The notes below the pieces were generated by a model that saw only the letters and a program-made list of their open reading frames with translations, was not told the DNA's origin and searched no databases. A stretch of 64,000 nucleotides of DNA from contig CM040755.1 in assembly GCA_022829145.1 (NCBI GenBank), forward strand, positions 13,207,063 through 13,271,062, written 5' to 3'. The position numbers and the translations under genes were made by a program. Source of the stretch: Albula goreensis. Lineage: Eukaryota; Chordata; Actinopteri; Albuliformes; Albulidae. This document shows positions 10,521 to 23,289 of this stretch, one piece after another. The number at the start of each line of letters is the position of its first letter. The first letter of the stretch is position 1.

Positions 10521-12600
10521 AACTTTTGGCTACAAAATCAGAAAAAGAAAACCTATTGAATATTGAAATATTTAGACCACGATGCCATATGCATTTTGCA
10601 GATACTTTTAATTTAGTAATGATTCACTCCTGTAGTCTCTTCAAGATGATATGCAATTCAATTAAAATACACATTACATTACAACATCATTTCCTTTGAG
10701 TATGTTCAATTTTTGGACACATAAAAACGTGTTTTAAATTCAGGAGCATATGCCTTTACAGAGAATAAAGCCCGTTTAGACTCTACTGCATATCCCCTTA
10801 AACATACAAGTGCATTGGATTGAATCCGCTCCTTTAACTGATGAGAGACTAGAAGACAAGCAGTATCTCTGGGTTTATTGCACATGCAGCCTCTTCCATA
10901 GGAATATGCCTAAAACATCCTCAGACTGAGATCACTCCAGTCTTGTGTAAAAGAGCACTGTGATATGCCAGAATGCCATAGTATGTTTAAGTATGGCTAA
11001 GGCAGATGGAGATGGCTTTGGAAAGAATTCAAACATAAAGTCATTGTGTTATTCTCTTTTTTGTTCTTTGCTATTGGTTGTTGTTCTTCTTCTACTTCTT
11101 CCTCTTCCTCTTAGTATAATTATTGGTAATGTCCAAAAGTATGTTTATTTTAATTTTAAAGCTGAAAAAAACAATTCAAATGTATTAAATAACTCAAATG
11201 AGAATAGGTATGTGAATGAAAATTCATTTCCACACTTGAGCCCATGTAGATTGGCTTAAAAAAATACGTCTGAGGATTAATAAACATTCTTTTCCCCAAG
11301 CAGAACACTGCTGATGTTCAGTTTACTTAATCTCTTCTCTGACATTTACACTTCTGAGATGGTCACATTTAATATTGTAATGTGAAATTTTAGCCAGAAA
11401 CAGACTACAGAGCAGTGCCATATAAAGTCACCTTTGTTGTTCCTAGCCGTAAAATGCAAGAAATTCCAAAAGGATGCTTTTTAAAAGCAGGCAGTAGCCG
11501 ACAATATATTCTGGCACTGAAAGTTTCAGGATTAATTTAACCATGACATTATTTCTATATCCCCAGGATTACCATTATGGGATTAAGGATGACATAACTG
11601 TTTCCCAGAATAAGTATAGTTATTATTCAATTTGTATCATTCCTTTATTAAAATGATAATTAGGTACGGGGGATTTCATCATTTTCTAAAAATATTCCTT
11701 ACCCTTAAAAATGCCAAGCAATAACAAATGGACTTGACTGGTTCAATGTCCATAAGATCCTCTCATATGAGTGAAATCCTCTCACTTGAATGAATTAATG
11801 ATGGAACAGTGATGGATCACTCAGTTGGTTGATTGCACAACAAAATCACATAAAAGCCAAAATCAATGTTTGCACAGTACGCATCATCAAGGACATAAAT
11901 TAGCATTGTGCATTATAATTCAAAGATACATTTCAGTACCAGAACATCTGAAGAATCAGTTATGCACATCAGCAAACATAAGAGAAGGCTGGTTGAGGGG
12001 TCCACTAAAATCTTCGAATAACAAATGAGGTGTATTTATTCTTAAACGACATTATGGTGTTGAGAAGAGTCACAGAGTACTGAATCCCTAAGCTTTCTAT
12101 GAAATATCAGCAAGTCGCGCATAACATTTCAGTTGCAGTACAGTAAAATATGAACAATTTTTCGTACTTCACACATTAAAATGTGAACCTGCTAAATGCT
12201 AATTTTTGTTGAAAATGACATCCCCTGAAAACACCCACTCAATGAAAGCATGTATTACTATTTTGTATAATAAAAGGGACATTCTTAAAACCTCCTGAAT
12301 AGCAAATTAATAACAGCAAATCAAAACCAAAAAATGCAACTGATAACAATAGCTATTTCATCCTGAAAGGAAGTTCTAATATTAGAATTAAGAGTGATAA
12401 GAAGTGGAGCTGGCACACGAAAGAGCTGAATCGTGAAGTGTTTGGAGGGACCATTTTTTCCCTGAGAACAGCTGAGGCAAGCTCATGTGAGCAGAAAAGA
12501 CACACAAAGAGAGAAGAGATGAAAAAGGAAACTTCAGACTTGGCAGCATATACAAAAACCTTCAAAAATCTGCGGACACTGTGGGGAGACACATGAGAAA
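10521..12600. other. AT-rich intergenic DNA with a pyrimidine tract
   Basis: No gene is recognised. A TTC/CTT-type pyrimidine tract spans 11079-11113. TAAT cores are frequent (for example AATGATAATTAGG near 11651), as expected from composition. Confidence 0.5.
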
Positions 12601-14060
12601 GGAAAACAAAGAGTTCTTATCTGTCTTTGCCGGCACGTTTCTTCCCATGTCCATAGACCTTGCCAGTGCTGAGTCTTTCTCTCCAGCCCCCTCCCCTCCC
12701 AACAACAACAACAAAAGATTTTAAGGAAAGCATTGGTTCAAAGCTGTTGGGGCAGGGTAAGAGTTTCCCTGCTGAGGTGAAAGCGATATGCAGGTCAGCG
12801 CTCAAGCAGAGGTGTCCTGAAAGCTGGTACAGGCTATGTGTCTATGGCACTAACCCATCGCCCCCTGTTCCTCTCTGTGGCAGAAGGAGCCTTACCCTGG
12901 CAGTGCCCCCACAAACTGCAGGGTACTGCTGCACCAGGGGCGGGTGGCAAAGGCCCCTCTCCCCATACAATCCAAACCTCACAAAGGATTGATTTCCCTC
13001 CCTGACAACCATCTGCTCAGCGAGTTTCTTCTTTTAGTTATCACATTTTTTCTCTTCCATTTGGTATTCGGGCACAAATCGGCGACCACAATCTGCCAGG
13101 CTGATCGCACAGCCAACAAAACATCTGATTGGCTGATGAATACTGGGAAGGAAGCCTGTGCTGTCACCTCATCTGGATCAAGGAAAAAGTCTTGCCATGC
13201 TTGACCCTTTGCCAGGCACAGTTAAGCAAGAGATCTGTTTCCAAAGGGCTATTTTCAGAGTGGAGTCTGTCTATCAAAATAACTCTTAAATCAAACAAAG
13301 GCTTGGGTTTGGGACTCATTTTTCACTTTCATCTTTAACTTTAACGTTATTAACAATGGCTCAGCCCTAAAGTGACTGCCAATAAGCCCAAAACCACAGG
13401 TTTATAGTGCTTTAAAAACTAGGCCCTGAATCGCAGTTTCACCAGGTGCACCAGTTGAAAATGGATCCTAGGCTGCATGGTTAGTCAAAGCACATATTAA
13501 AAGGCTCCCAGTTGGGTCTTCTTTCAGCTCCCCTTTAGGAAAAGGGGTCTGGTGATACCTCTTCTTTTGCCAAGACTGTCCAGCTCCTCAGAGGTTACGT
13601 TTATCCCTCTGAGCCTTCCAGCACACCGGTGGAGCTGGATTCTGGATTATTCAATGCATAAAAATCATTTGTGGTGGAGGTTATGCATCAGAAAGGACAG
13701 GAGAGAATTCCCTGGGAAATGGGGGTGGAGAGAGGGGGAAAAAGTACATTTCAGAGCTTTGCTCTTGCTGGGTTATCGACTTTCTCTGGGCCCATTCTTT
13801 CTCCATTCCCCCAAACCACCTCATGGATTCTGCTGGGAGGTGGCTTTGGGTTAATTAGCAGAATGAATACGGCTAGGGGGCAGACAGGCATTCTCTGAGG
13901 TCTTTGTCCTTGTGGGGCACCTGCCAAAGTCATCCCTCAGCTCCAGTGAGATTGGCAGGCAGCGTTGCTCCTTGTTAGAGTCCTGAACACATGTAACCAC
14001 ATGTCTCCGAAGCCCTATCCATATGTTCAAGGCTCCCCAGGTGTCATTCACAGGAAGAAC
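12601..14060. promoter_or_regulatory. GC-richer region with candidate non-coding elements
   Basis: Several blocks of balanced composition follow one another (12620-13230, 13540-14050). Features include an inverted CCAAT (GATTGGCTGATGAAT at about 13127) and a simple ACA repeat at about 12702. Frames of up to 110 codons overlap on both strands without recognisable domains, so I treat the area as non-coding. No splice-bounded exon stands out. Confidence 0.25.
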
Positions 14061-14302
14061 TGCCTCAAGTGGTATTTTTATTTCTGTGAATACTTAGGTA
14101 GGCTTATAGTTTTCAAGGCCAGTTTGAATGTACCATCTTAGGACATTAGATGCATCTGTTTCCAATGACCGATGCTAGTAACAAGGTAAAAGTCAGGCAC
14201 TGAAATATTTAATGGAAGTAGCAGGTTTGTAGTTCAGACTTTTTCAACAACATTATTATAGCAAACGGATGCTATAAAACATCACCTTGGACAAGGATAC
14301 CA

Positions 14303-14341
14303 ATAAAATGAGTAAATAAATAAACAAACAAGCAAATAAAT
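14303..14341 (+). repeat. AAAT/AAAC simple repeat
   Basis: Tetranucleotide units AAAT and AAAC are interspersed (TAAATAAATAAACAAACAAG), an imperfect microsatellite. Confidence 0.85.
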
Positions 14342-14489
14342 GAAAATATCAGTTGTTTGGGGTAACTTTTGTGCAACAGTATGTTCTTTTCTCGTTTACA
14401 AAAGGGTGAAGTGAAAAGCAATTGGCCATAAAGGCTTTGATAAAGTAGGTTCATTACACAATCTGAAGGGCAATCTCACTTGTCTGCCA

Positions 14490-14640
14490 GTGCCCAGAGA
14501 GTAAGATAACAGAGCAAAACCTTGTGGTCTAGCCAAGGGCCTTTGATCTGCGATGCTTCCATTCCTCTCCACACAGTGCTGGACCACGCTGTTATCCAAC
14601 CAGCCAATGATCAAGAAAGAATTCATAATAAGCTTTTCAG
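14490..14640. promoter_or_regulatory. Small candidate regulatory block
   Basis: A moderately GC-rich patch contains GCCTTTGATCTG near 14538, matching the TCF/LEF core CTTTGATC, and an inverted CCAAT-like CCAGCCAATGATC near 14600. The evidence is motif level only. Confidence 0.2.
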
Positions 14641-15356
14641 GAAGATCATTAATACAGACAATTCAATGCAATTTGCAGTTATATGCTTCATATATAATAT
14701 ACACATATATAATGAAAACAAAAAGTTGCCCGTCATAAAAATAGTGCAATAAAATGAACAACCAAATGGTATTCTGTAAATCCATTATTTTCTGGACATT
14801 TTCTGGCACATGTTCCTGGTACAGTAAAAAAAAAAATCCAACGCTTATACTTAGTTCTGAATTGGTCTATTATAATTTATCTCACAATGTGTTTGATTTG
14901 TGTGATTTTATTGATTCTGTACACACGTATCACTGAAAGTCATGATTCCCATCTTCTTTTAAGCAAAGTATAGATAAATATGAGTACCTGAGAAGGGTAC
15001 CAAGAGCAAATGATATCATCTTAAATCAGAAAACTGCCAACTCTACTGGTAGAATGAAGCATTCTCAGTGCACTGGGCAAAACTATCACCAAGCTAATAT
15101 TTTGGTTGTGATTTGTTTTGCATGGTCAGAATGTTGGCCAGTGGTCATTCTTGAAGAATGTCTTTCCATAAAAGTGTTCTTTTTACACATGTCCTATTAA
15201 TGACTTAACCCTATGCCGCAAAAAGTGCCAAACCCTTTTAGATTAGGTCAGTGTTTTTGTTGTTAATAATGTTGTGAAATAAACCTTCTACATTCCCGTG
15301 ATGTGCTATATAATCAGAGCATAATTTCTAATTAATATAAAACTAAGATGAATTTA

Positions 15357-15385
15357 ATCAGTCAATTTGGAGAAAATTGACTGAT
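15357..15385. repeat. Perfect 12-bp inverted repeat, 5-nt loop
   Basis: ATCAGTCAATTT (15357-15368) is followed by GGAGA and then its exact reverse complement AAATTGACTGAT (15374-15385). The surroundings are very AT-rich and no transposon context was identified. Confidence 0.8.
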
Positions 15386-15529
15386 AAAACAGAAAAAATG
15401 TGTAGAAAGTATACAGAATAAAAATACGTTTTTATGCATTAATATGGGTATAGTGTTGAAATGATAACCATTACACAACAAATTGGTCAATGACATTAAT
15501 AGATAAAATGCGTCACTAAACATGTAATA

Positions 15530-15930
15530 CTTTAATAAGGCAAGCTTGTGGTAAAGTCATTTGTGACCGAGTACCTTTCTTCTCCCTGAAACTTAGTTCT
15601 CTTTCTGAGGCCACAGACACCTCTAGGGAAATTCAGTACTCGTATTTCAAGGTTGGCGGTGTCCCAAGCTTTAGCACTGCTGGATACAGAAGTACAGGCA
15701 GGTTCTTTTTTTAATCTAGTAAAAATGCATTGCATTGAGCGAGTCTTATGGAGAAGGGAATAATAGCATGTCCATCACAGCCCAGCACCTCTGCATGACT
15801 CATTTCTTTGGATTAGTGTGGGGAGGGCAGGCAGTTTCTTCTGGTTTCAAGGTAATGCAAAGCATGATGGGAACCGTGACTTTCTTGTGACCTTACTGAA
15901 TTGAGGAAGGTGAAGTCACCCTAGTTTGCT
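15530..15930. promoter_or_regulatory. Candidate conserved non-coding block
   Basis: This is a repeat-free block of balanced composition in otherwise AT-rich DNA, with GGTAATGCAAAGCATGATGG near 15851, which resembles POU-type ATGCAAA sites. A 67-codon minus frame overlaps it without protein similarity. Confidence 0.25.
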
Positions 15931-16254
15931 CAAACAGTTTGTCATTTCAACACTAGGATCACCTCAAACAGTTGTAATACAAACAAAAAATAAGTTTCCT
16001 TATGAATTTCAAGACCAATGGTCACCCTCAGAGTGCTTGCTGCAGGAAAAGAAAGGAAACTCTTTCTTGTAAAAATAGATCCTAAAATCAACCCTAAAAT
16101 GCCATATATTAGAATATGAATAGAATAGAATGGTCATACCTTTATTTCAAAGTCTTCCAAATGTCACTGCCTGTTTGAACACTGGAAACATTTCAAAATA
16201 AACTATAGTAGCTTCCTATATTTAGAACAGAATTGTCACATTCGTCATCATACC

Positions 16255-16690
16255 ATCTTACATCCATGTTTGAGCCCAATGCATTACAATTGCATTAGCA
16301 ATTCCACCCAGAAGTGCACTTTTAGAATTGCTCATCAGCAGCTGCAGCCTTTAAATCCATGGCAGAAGCTGAAGAAATTAACTTTCCTTTCACCCCATCA
16401 TAAATAATGTTTGATTTCTGCCATTTCTATTCCGTGTGTGAGCAAGAAATGAAAAACACCACCTCCGATGACATCTGGTTTCAAGCTCCTCGTATATGAT
16501 ACTGACACGACGTTAGCAGAGGCTGAATACTAATGTTATCATTGCATTGTTAATCCACAGGCACACATAAAGCAGCTGTATCCGGGAATATATCCCTGGA
16601 CTAATTGAATTTTATGACCAGTATTATTATATTTCCTTGTAGAACTTTTGCAGGCTTCAGGGATTCAAGCTAATGAACATAATTTAATGC
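16255..16690. promoter_or_regulatory. Candidate homeodomain-rich enhancer block
   Basis: Homeodomain-type cores are dense (CATTAGCAATT, AGAAATTAACTTT, ATACTAATG, GTTAATCC, GACTAATTGAATTTTATG), interleaved with CpG-bearing stretches (CCTCCGATGAC, ACACGACGTTAGC). There are no repeats and no open frame. This is the pattern expected of a developmental conserved element, but it is an inference. Confidence 0.3.
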
Positions 16691-17376
16691 CTTAGGATTA
16701 CTCATGTAAATGACTTAATATAGGTCTTAATGCGATCCTTCTTCATGCAAAAGTTGCACCATTATATTTTTCAAAGTACCACAATAAATACCTATTATTA
16801 GTATTTTTTTGCAAAATGGCTAAACATCTATGTTTTTTCTCTTTTTTTAATCCTTTTTGCCCTTATTCAGAATGCTTAATCATGTTCACACACTTTGCTC
16901 AGTGCTGCAGCCTCCGCAATCAATATAAATCTATGCCAACAAGCACACACTCACTTCCAAAATGTGATATCAGCCATTGCTTCTTTTCACTCCAACGCTG
17001 GAAAAAACTCCACATACACCTTGATTGTGGCTGATTGACCTCATTTGATATTACTCAAACTAGTAGCTCACATTTCTTAAACATTGTCTCTAAATGCAAG
17101 CTTTACCATAGTGAAAAGGATGGTGGGATACCCTGCAGGCTAGAAACCATGTGATAGCCTTCAGCCTTCAGCCTTCATTTATCATCATGATGTTCTTATT
17201 CCTTTGTGCAGAAACAAAGCCAAAGGACAAACAATGTAAAAATGTCAAGTATCATGTAAAATAAATAGGAACAGATTTCACAAGAAAAAGTTATGGCCAA
17301 AGGTACACCATGTACTTGCTGTATATCCGTTGGATAATAACTGGTGCCAGGGATTGATTGTGCCAGGGTCTGATTT

Positions 17377-17423
17377 TTAATATTGCACCACTGTTGGTAC
17401 AATATGTAATGGTGCAATATTAA
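17377..17423. repeat. Perfect 14-bp inverted repeat, 19-nt loop
   Basis: TTAATATTGCACCA (17377-17390) and TGGTGCAATATTAA (17410-17423) are exact reverse complements. The loop contains GGTACAATATGTAAT, a near direct copy of the right arm (GGTGCAATATTAATT), so the structure combines direct and inverted copies of one 15-mer. Confidence 0.8.
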
Positions 17424-17869
17424 TTGTTTATAAAGTATTAATAACTGTATCATGCCTACTTCCTTTCAAACCAATGTTGTAATATATTATTAAAGCTAGC
17501 AAAACTCCTGTATATCCCAAAAAGGATTCCAGAGATCAGTGGAACAGAGGAGACATGCCCAACACAATGTTATGGTCTGGAAACACCAGCTCTATCCAAC
17601 TTATCATGCTATTCCTTATCCAGTTATGAAACATTTGGTTTATAAAGCTGGATGTAAACTATAGGGAAAAAGAAAGACAGAATGTATATTCTTTACATCT
17701 ATGCTCAGTATACTCTCATCCCAGCAGTGTGTATTGTGACTTAATTTGGTGCTGTCTAAATCAGGACAACTTGTCAAAGGCCAACTTGCTTAAAACAGGA
17801 CAACTCTGTCAAAATGTAACTAACCTTTAGTTAATGCAAACAAATATACAAAACATAAAATGCATTTAT

Positions 17870-18180
17870 GCATTCACGTAACGAGACTCAAGCTTCTTTT
17901 CATGTTGCGGCCGCACCACCAACCACACGCTGCCTATGACGTCGGAGGAAGACGTAGTCAGCGTGCATTCGGTTCGTGCCGCCGCAGGTGCCCCAGCATG
18001 ACAAGGAGAGTGCTACCGGAGTATTTTAGCCGACCTACCCTGTATTGTACCCCGGTGAGGCTGGCCAGTTGTTGCCTTGCCAATGGGACCTCTGGCCATG
18101 GTCGGGAATGGTGAGGCTGGGAATTGAACCCCCGACCTCAGGACCCCACCAGCCACTCAGAGGTCCCATCATTCATCTTT
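17870..18180 (-). mobile_element. tRNA-related SINE-like unit
   Basis: On the minus strand there is a perfect RNA polymerase III B box GGTTCAATTCC (plus-strand 18120-18130), inside a T-arm-like CGGGG/CCCAG fold. Upstream at about 18154-18162 is an A-box-like CTGAGTGG, but A-to-B spacing is shorter than in tRNA. The body continues CpG-rich towards 17880, quite unlike the AT-rich flanks. It carries a direct duplication GGTGAGGCTGG at 18054-18064 and 18110-18120. GGGACCTCT at 18085-18093 is complementary to AGAGGTCCC at 18159-18167. I do not recognise the SINE family and see no A-rich tail or target duplication, so another CpG-rich element remains possible. Confidence 0.45.
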
Positions 18181-19225
18181 AAGTATTGTTACAACTAACC
18201 CCCACACTCTGACACCTCAATAGTTCCACCTCTAACTATCCCAAGGAAATCATTTATTTGGAAACAATTCTCCATGCTGTTAAAAAAAATCAGCTAATTC
18301 AAAATATTCCTGTCCCATATATTTTGTACGTTTAGCAGCTAAATGACACAATCCACCCACATGCCTCTTTCACACTTGACATTTGACAACAGACAAACAA
18401 TGCCACCCCAGCACCTAACCCGCTGGACCCTCAATGGTCTCCAACCACAGATTATAACAACTTCAGATCATGACAGACATGTGAAATCGTCATTGTGTTG
18501 GATCAAAATGCAAATGATACCATTTTCTAACAATTCTTCAATGGTTTGTCAATAATTTAAATAAATGTTTTGTGTTATGCTGCGTTTTGTTAGCAAGTAG
18601 GCTCTTCTATTAAAAAATCAAACACATTGGGGTAAAAAAGAAAAACATATTATCCATTTCCTGCTGAATTATGATTAACTGTTAATGTTAACCAATTGAG
18701 ACCACCTGTGCTCAATGTGACTGAGGGGTTCATACCTCTGCACTCCCAAAAGCTATTCTTTTTATTCAAGGTATCTCTGAATCTTGAGCTCATTGTGAAT
18801 ATTAGTCTTTCACTAAAAACTCTTTGAACACATGACTACAGGTAATTTGCTGAGATTTAGGTCATAAAGAAGGTTTATTAAAAGTTCAGTTGATCAAAGT
18901 CAATACAAGGACAACAAAGAGGGACAACAAAGTATTGAATACATTTTTTATTACCTATTTTATTTTATCTTTTGTATTTTTAATTAGTACAAGTGATAGC
19001 CTTGAAACAATAAGTACACATTGAGCAACTTAAAATTGCAAGACTAGTTTTAAAATGATCTTAATTGACATGAATAAACTGATTTTTACCAATAATGTCT
19101 TGTCAAAAATTTATACTCTCATTGTATTTTATTTTGGTTTCTCCAGTCAGTCTGAAAATGTGATGTTCTGATGTGATGATCTGTAACCACAATATGATTT
19201 CCTCAGTCATAGGAATCACTTATAT
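18181..19225. other. AT-rich intergenic DNA
   Basis: No gene or mobile-element end is recognised between the SINE-like unit and the left end of the next Harbinger element. A 70-codon frame at 18343-18555 has no protein resemblance. Confidence 0.5.
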
Positions 19226-19228
19226 TAT

Positions 19229-20535
19229 GGGCTCTATTTTCTATCAAAAGTCGGAAATCAGTCATTTCCCAATTCTCGCAACATTTGTTGGGAAGGGCAA
19301 AAGTGCAAAGCTATTTTTGTGGACACAAATTCAAGGCGATAAATCAAATTGGGTGGGTCCATTCCATGGTGTGACTCGCAATAGGTCCATCACATGGCGC
19401 AATCTGCAATGGGTGGAATAATGTGTTACTATCATGCATTGGCATGACGTTGCATGTTTCAGCCAATCATAGTGAGTGTTACATACAATAGAATCACATG
19501 CACCCAGTGCTCGCAAGAGAACATGGAAGAGGAGGAAGGTGCATTTCACGCCAGAAGAGATGAAGGTATTGGTTTGTGAGTTCCATGCCCAACATAGGCA
19601 AATTTTTGGATCTGCCAGTCTAACCCCTAGTTCCTCAATTGATGTGACTCTGGCAGATCGTGGGTTTCAGCAGTATATTAAGCCTGGCAAAAACTGGTAA
19701 ATAACAGCTGGTAAAATTGACAGTTACTTGTCATCAGTCCTCGCCACTGGCAGAATGCAAAGGGGCAGAGCACACATGTCCAATTATTAAATATATGATT
19801 TATATATGTAGTGAACATATAGTTTTTATTCCTCTTTGTTTATATATATATATGCTCAGTGATACAATACATCACTAAATACTGTCGCTAAAACTTGTTT
19901 TGTATTAAGTAACATCAAACCACATGACACATAAAAAAGAATATACAGCAACAACTGTTGCTAGCATGACATATTTCACTGAGCAACATTAAATACAATT
20001 TCAACAGAACATAAGGTACCTGGCAAGTAAAAGCTAGTAAAATTGACCGTTACTTGAGAGGGAAGGCAAAGTTTCCTTCAAACTCGCGAGACATGAGCGG
20101 GTCCGTCCACCACCCAGCTTTTGGAAGGCGGTTGGTAAATCCGAGGAAGAATATCTGATCTCCCCTTCCTGCGAGTGCAGTGAGTCAGCTTTGCCACCAT
20201 TCAGAGGAGACAATACTCCAATTTATTTGGCTATCTTCGAGTTTTGCGTTCTGAATAGACCTGCTTCTGTGTCGTCTTAAGCACGATGGTTTCACTTTGG
20301 ACGAAAATGGCAATTTGGACGTTTGCACGGTACTCTCATTTGTTTTCAGAGAACACTCACAGACATTGCGCTTCTGTGCCTCTTTACTACGTCAGAGGCA
20401 CAAGTAGCTTTGTCATTCTGCATTTCTGTTGCGCTGCTGGCATGCTGACGAAAATAATTTTGCACGTGTCATTGTGGTCATGGCATGTTTTAAATCAGTC
20501 AAAGCATGTTGTACCTGCTCATGAAAATATGGCCC
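19229..20535. mobile_element. PIF/Harbinger-type DNA transposon with 3-bp target duplication
   Basis: The left end is GGGCTCTATTTTC (from 19229). The right end, read on the minus strand from 20535, is GGGCCATATTTTC. Identical TAT trinucleotides flank the element at 19226-19228 and 20536-20538, as expected for a 3-bp duplication. A Myb-like accessory ORF remnant lies at 19514-19632. The rest is non-coding CpG-bearing sequence, and no transposase domain was recognised. The 1.3-kb length suggests an internally deleted, non-autonomous copy. Confidence 0.75.
19514..19632 (+). pseudogene. Truncated Harbinger Myb/SANT-like ORF
   Basis: The frame gives RKVHFTPEEMKVLVCEFHAQ, then HRQIFGSASLTPSS. This matches the first helix of the Harbinger Myb-like accessory protein: a basic stretch, F(t/s)xEE(i/m)xVLVxE, then HxxIFG or HxxLFG. 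The remaining helices, with the conserved tryptophans, are missing. The open frame 19476-19700 contains it but runs into unrelated sequence. It lies inside the 1.3-kb Harbinger element on the plus strand. Confidence 0.65.
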
Positions 20536-20538
20536 TAT

Positions 20539-23289
20539 GTCTTTATAATGGCAGGAAAAAGAATGCAATCAGTTGTAACACTGGATGTACTATATACAAG
20601 AATATATAAATTCTTGAATAAAAGGAGTAAAAGCAAACAACATTGAAAATTTCAGTGGCACTCTAGAAATTAATGCAATAACTACAATAGCTGGTTTCAG
20701 CCCACCTAACTCAGCATGACAGTGCATGTACCGTTGTACCGTTACAAAATCCGAGAGTTTACATTTCAACTGATAGGAGGAGTCTTACCAAATGCTTCAG
20801 TATGGATAGCCCCATGACTTTTTGTGGCTTGCTTTTACCCCCCTGTTTGTTTATAAATACACTAACAGTATTACCGGTAGACTATGTGGTTTCTCACAAA
20901 GTCATGCGAGACTAAGAAATACGCTTAAGATTTTGTTTTACTCTTGTACTCAAGATGAAAAAAGATTCCAAGATGATTACATTTTGATCTGTATTGCTCT
21001 GAAGGAGGAAAAAAATCCTTGTTTATTTTCAAGAGGGAACAATCAATAATGTGTGAGACCAACCTTACTAACTTTCAGGAGTGAACACTGTTCAGCATAA
21101 TGTCTGGGATGTGGTATGCTACAAAGGTTTAATTTTTCCTCATGACATGATTGGGCTTTTACTAATATATGTGGGCATGTCCAGCATACTGCTGTCCCAG
21201 GTCAGTTTACAGAGGTAAGTCAGCCGGTTTATGAAGCAATAAGCAACCAATGTTGGGTTGTTGGTCTTGATGGATACTGAATGAAAATGAGGTTTTAGTG
21301 CAGTATGTCTGAAAGGGTTATATAGGAGCATCCTAAATTTTAACCTATTAGTGGAGACTGTTTAATGAGCAAGGGTGCCTCTGAAGAGTGAAGTCAGTGC
21401 ACAATTTCATATGTGACTCAGCCTTGAGTGAACTTTTCCTTTCTGTTTCCTCTCTGTTCTGTGGAATAAGTGAGACTGAACCAGCACAGCTGTTGAGGGT
21501 CCTCTCAGGCTCATTCATTGCATCCATTCCACGCGTGACTGTCTGCAACATCAAGCATAGCTGTCAAACAATTCTTATCACAGGATGCTGTGTGAAATCT
21601 CTATACAGAAAGGATGGAGATTTTACAGACAAAGGTGGTTGATTTCACTGTTGCTGGCCAGATAGCTTCACCAAACCAGAACATTGTAAGAGAGAATAAA
21701 GAAAGATATCTCTATAATTTATGTCTAATACTGTTTCCAAAATCAACTTTCACTGGGTGTGAATCTACACATTAAATCTACATAATCAAAGATATTTTCA
21801 GGCTCAAATGTTGGTTGATCCATAACCTCAACAATATTCTCTAATGTGCAAAGTGCAAACTGTAGCCCTGTGTTCAGTTCTCTCAATCAGACCAATCCGT
21901 CCTCATTGTCCATAACTCATAATTGCCTGGCAGTCTTACTGATAAATATATATCGAAGCATTGTTATTGTCAATTATTGTCTATTATTTATGACTGGTGG
22001 ATCCATACAATAGCACAGTAGAACGAGGCAGGAACTAGACCAAACTAAGCAATTATGAAGCAGGGAAAAAGTTGCATGGCAACCATGAGGTTGATGCTGA
22101 AATCAAAGGAAACTGGCTTTAATGGAATGTAACCAAGAAAAAGAATCTTCAGTTGGAAAGGTAGCCTTGTCAGAGCAAATTCATGAAGCAGCGAGCATCC
22201 ACAGAAGGGAAGGGAGGACAGTTTGTTACTGATTTGCTGTGAGGCAAAGACAAAACTCCCACTGCTTTTGGATGTAGTAAATCTATTTAAAAAGGATTAT
22301 GTTATTCACAGGTATGCAAGCTTTGTGACGAGTGTTATGTTTTGCGTATATGCATACCTCAGAGATCCACTCATATTTGCCTGAAGGCCTTATCTCTGTC
22401 ATTCCATGGTTATGTTACTGTCAAGCAGATGGTGAAAGACGGCATTGCAGCAGCCCTCCACAATTGCAAAAATGATTGTTCAAATATTTTGAGATGTGCT
22501 TCTCCACTCATGCTAGCTATTATCTTCCCAGTTTCTGAATTTTATTATCTTTTTTTTACAATCATAGAATCCCATCTGTTTGGCCTGCTGAATGCAGAGT
22601 AAGCATGTGTGCTGCCTACTGATAGCACAACTCAGCTCTCTCTGGTGACCCACCAACAACTGGGTGGCTGTAAAGACAAGGGCACTTTAATTAACTGTTT
22701 AGCAGGGCCAGGAGTGTTCTTTTCTCATGAGGGTAACTAGGAGGAGTAATCCCTGGTGAAAATGTGGGGGTACACAGAACACACCCCACCCCCTTCTATT
22801 GTTTTTTTACCCTTTTTGTGCTGACACTGGAACCAAGCAGAGACAGCAAAGTCCAGCTCCAGTAATGTTTAAATGTAACATTTACTTGTTGGCTCGCTAA
22901 CCTCCAGATGACCTCCCAATGACAAAGAATGCTCTGCCCTTGGGTGACAGAGTACAGCCAAACAAAAGAACTCTTATTTTTATTTTAAAATATGTATTGG
23001 TGTTGCTCTGATGTGAGAAGAGATACATGTATTACTGTTCTATACTGCACAGTATAAATCAGACTTAATAGAGTTTGGACCATCAATTTTTCACAGCGAT
23101 TGTCTACATCCCATTACTCAACTATGATGTGCAGGATAATAACCTTCCTTTACCCAAATAAATACTTGAGAGTGGGAGACAATGGAGCAGTTGAATAAAG
23201 GAATACATTCCTCTCTTAAATGAATGCAAAACAGGCATGTTTTTTTCTCTCCTCATTTTTCTCTTACCCTGAAAATGACTAATTGATCT
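20539..23289. other. Intergenic DNA, no gene recognised
   Basis: Mixed AT-rich filler with short frames of no resemblance. Slightly GC-richer patches lie at 21400-21560 and 22340-22960. No transposon termini or RNA signatures were seen. Confidence 0.5.

Noticed and set aside
18120-18167. A functional tRNA gene on the minus strand
   Set aside because: A B box and T-arm are present but the A-to-B spacing is too short. There is no anticodon arm and no adjacent acceptor stem, so a SINE-like origin fits better.
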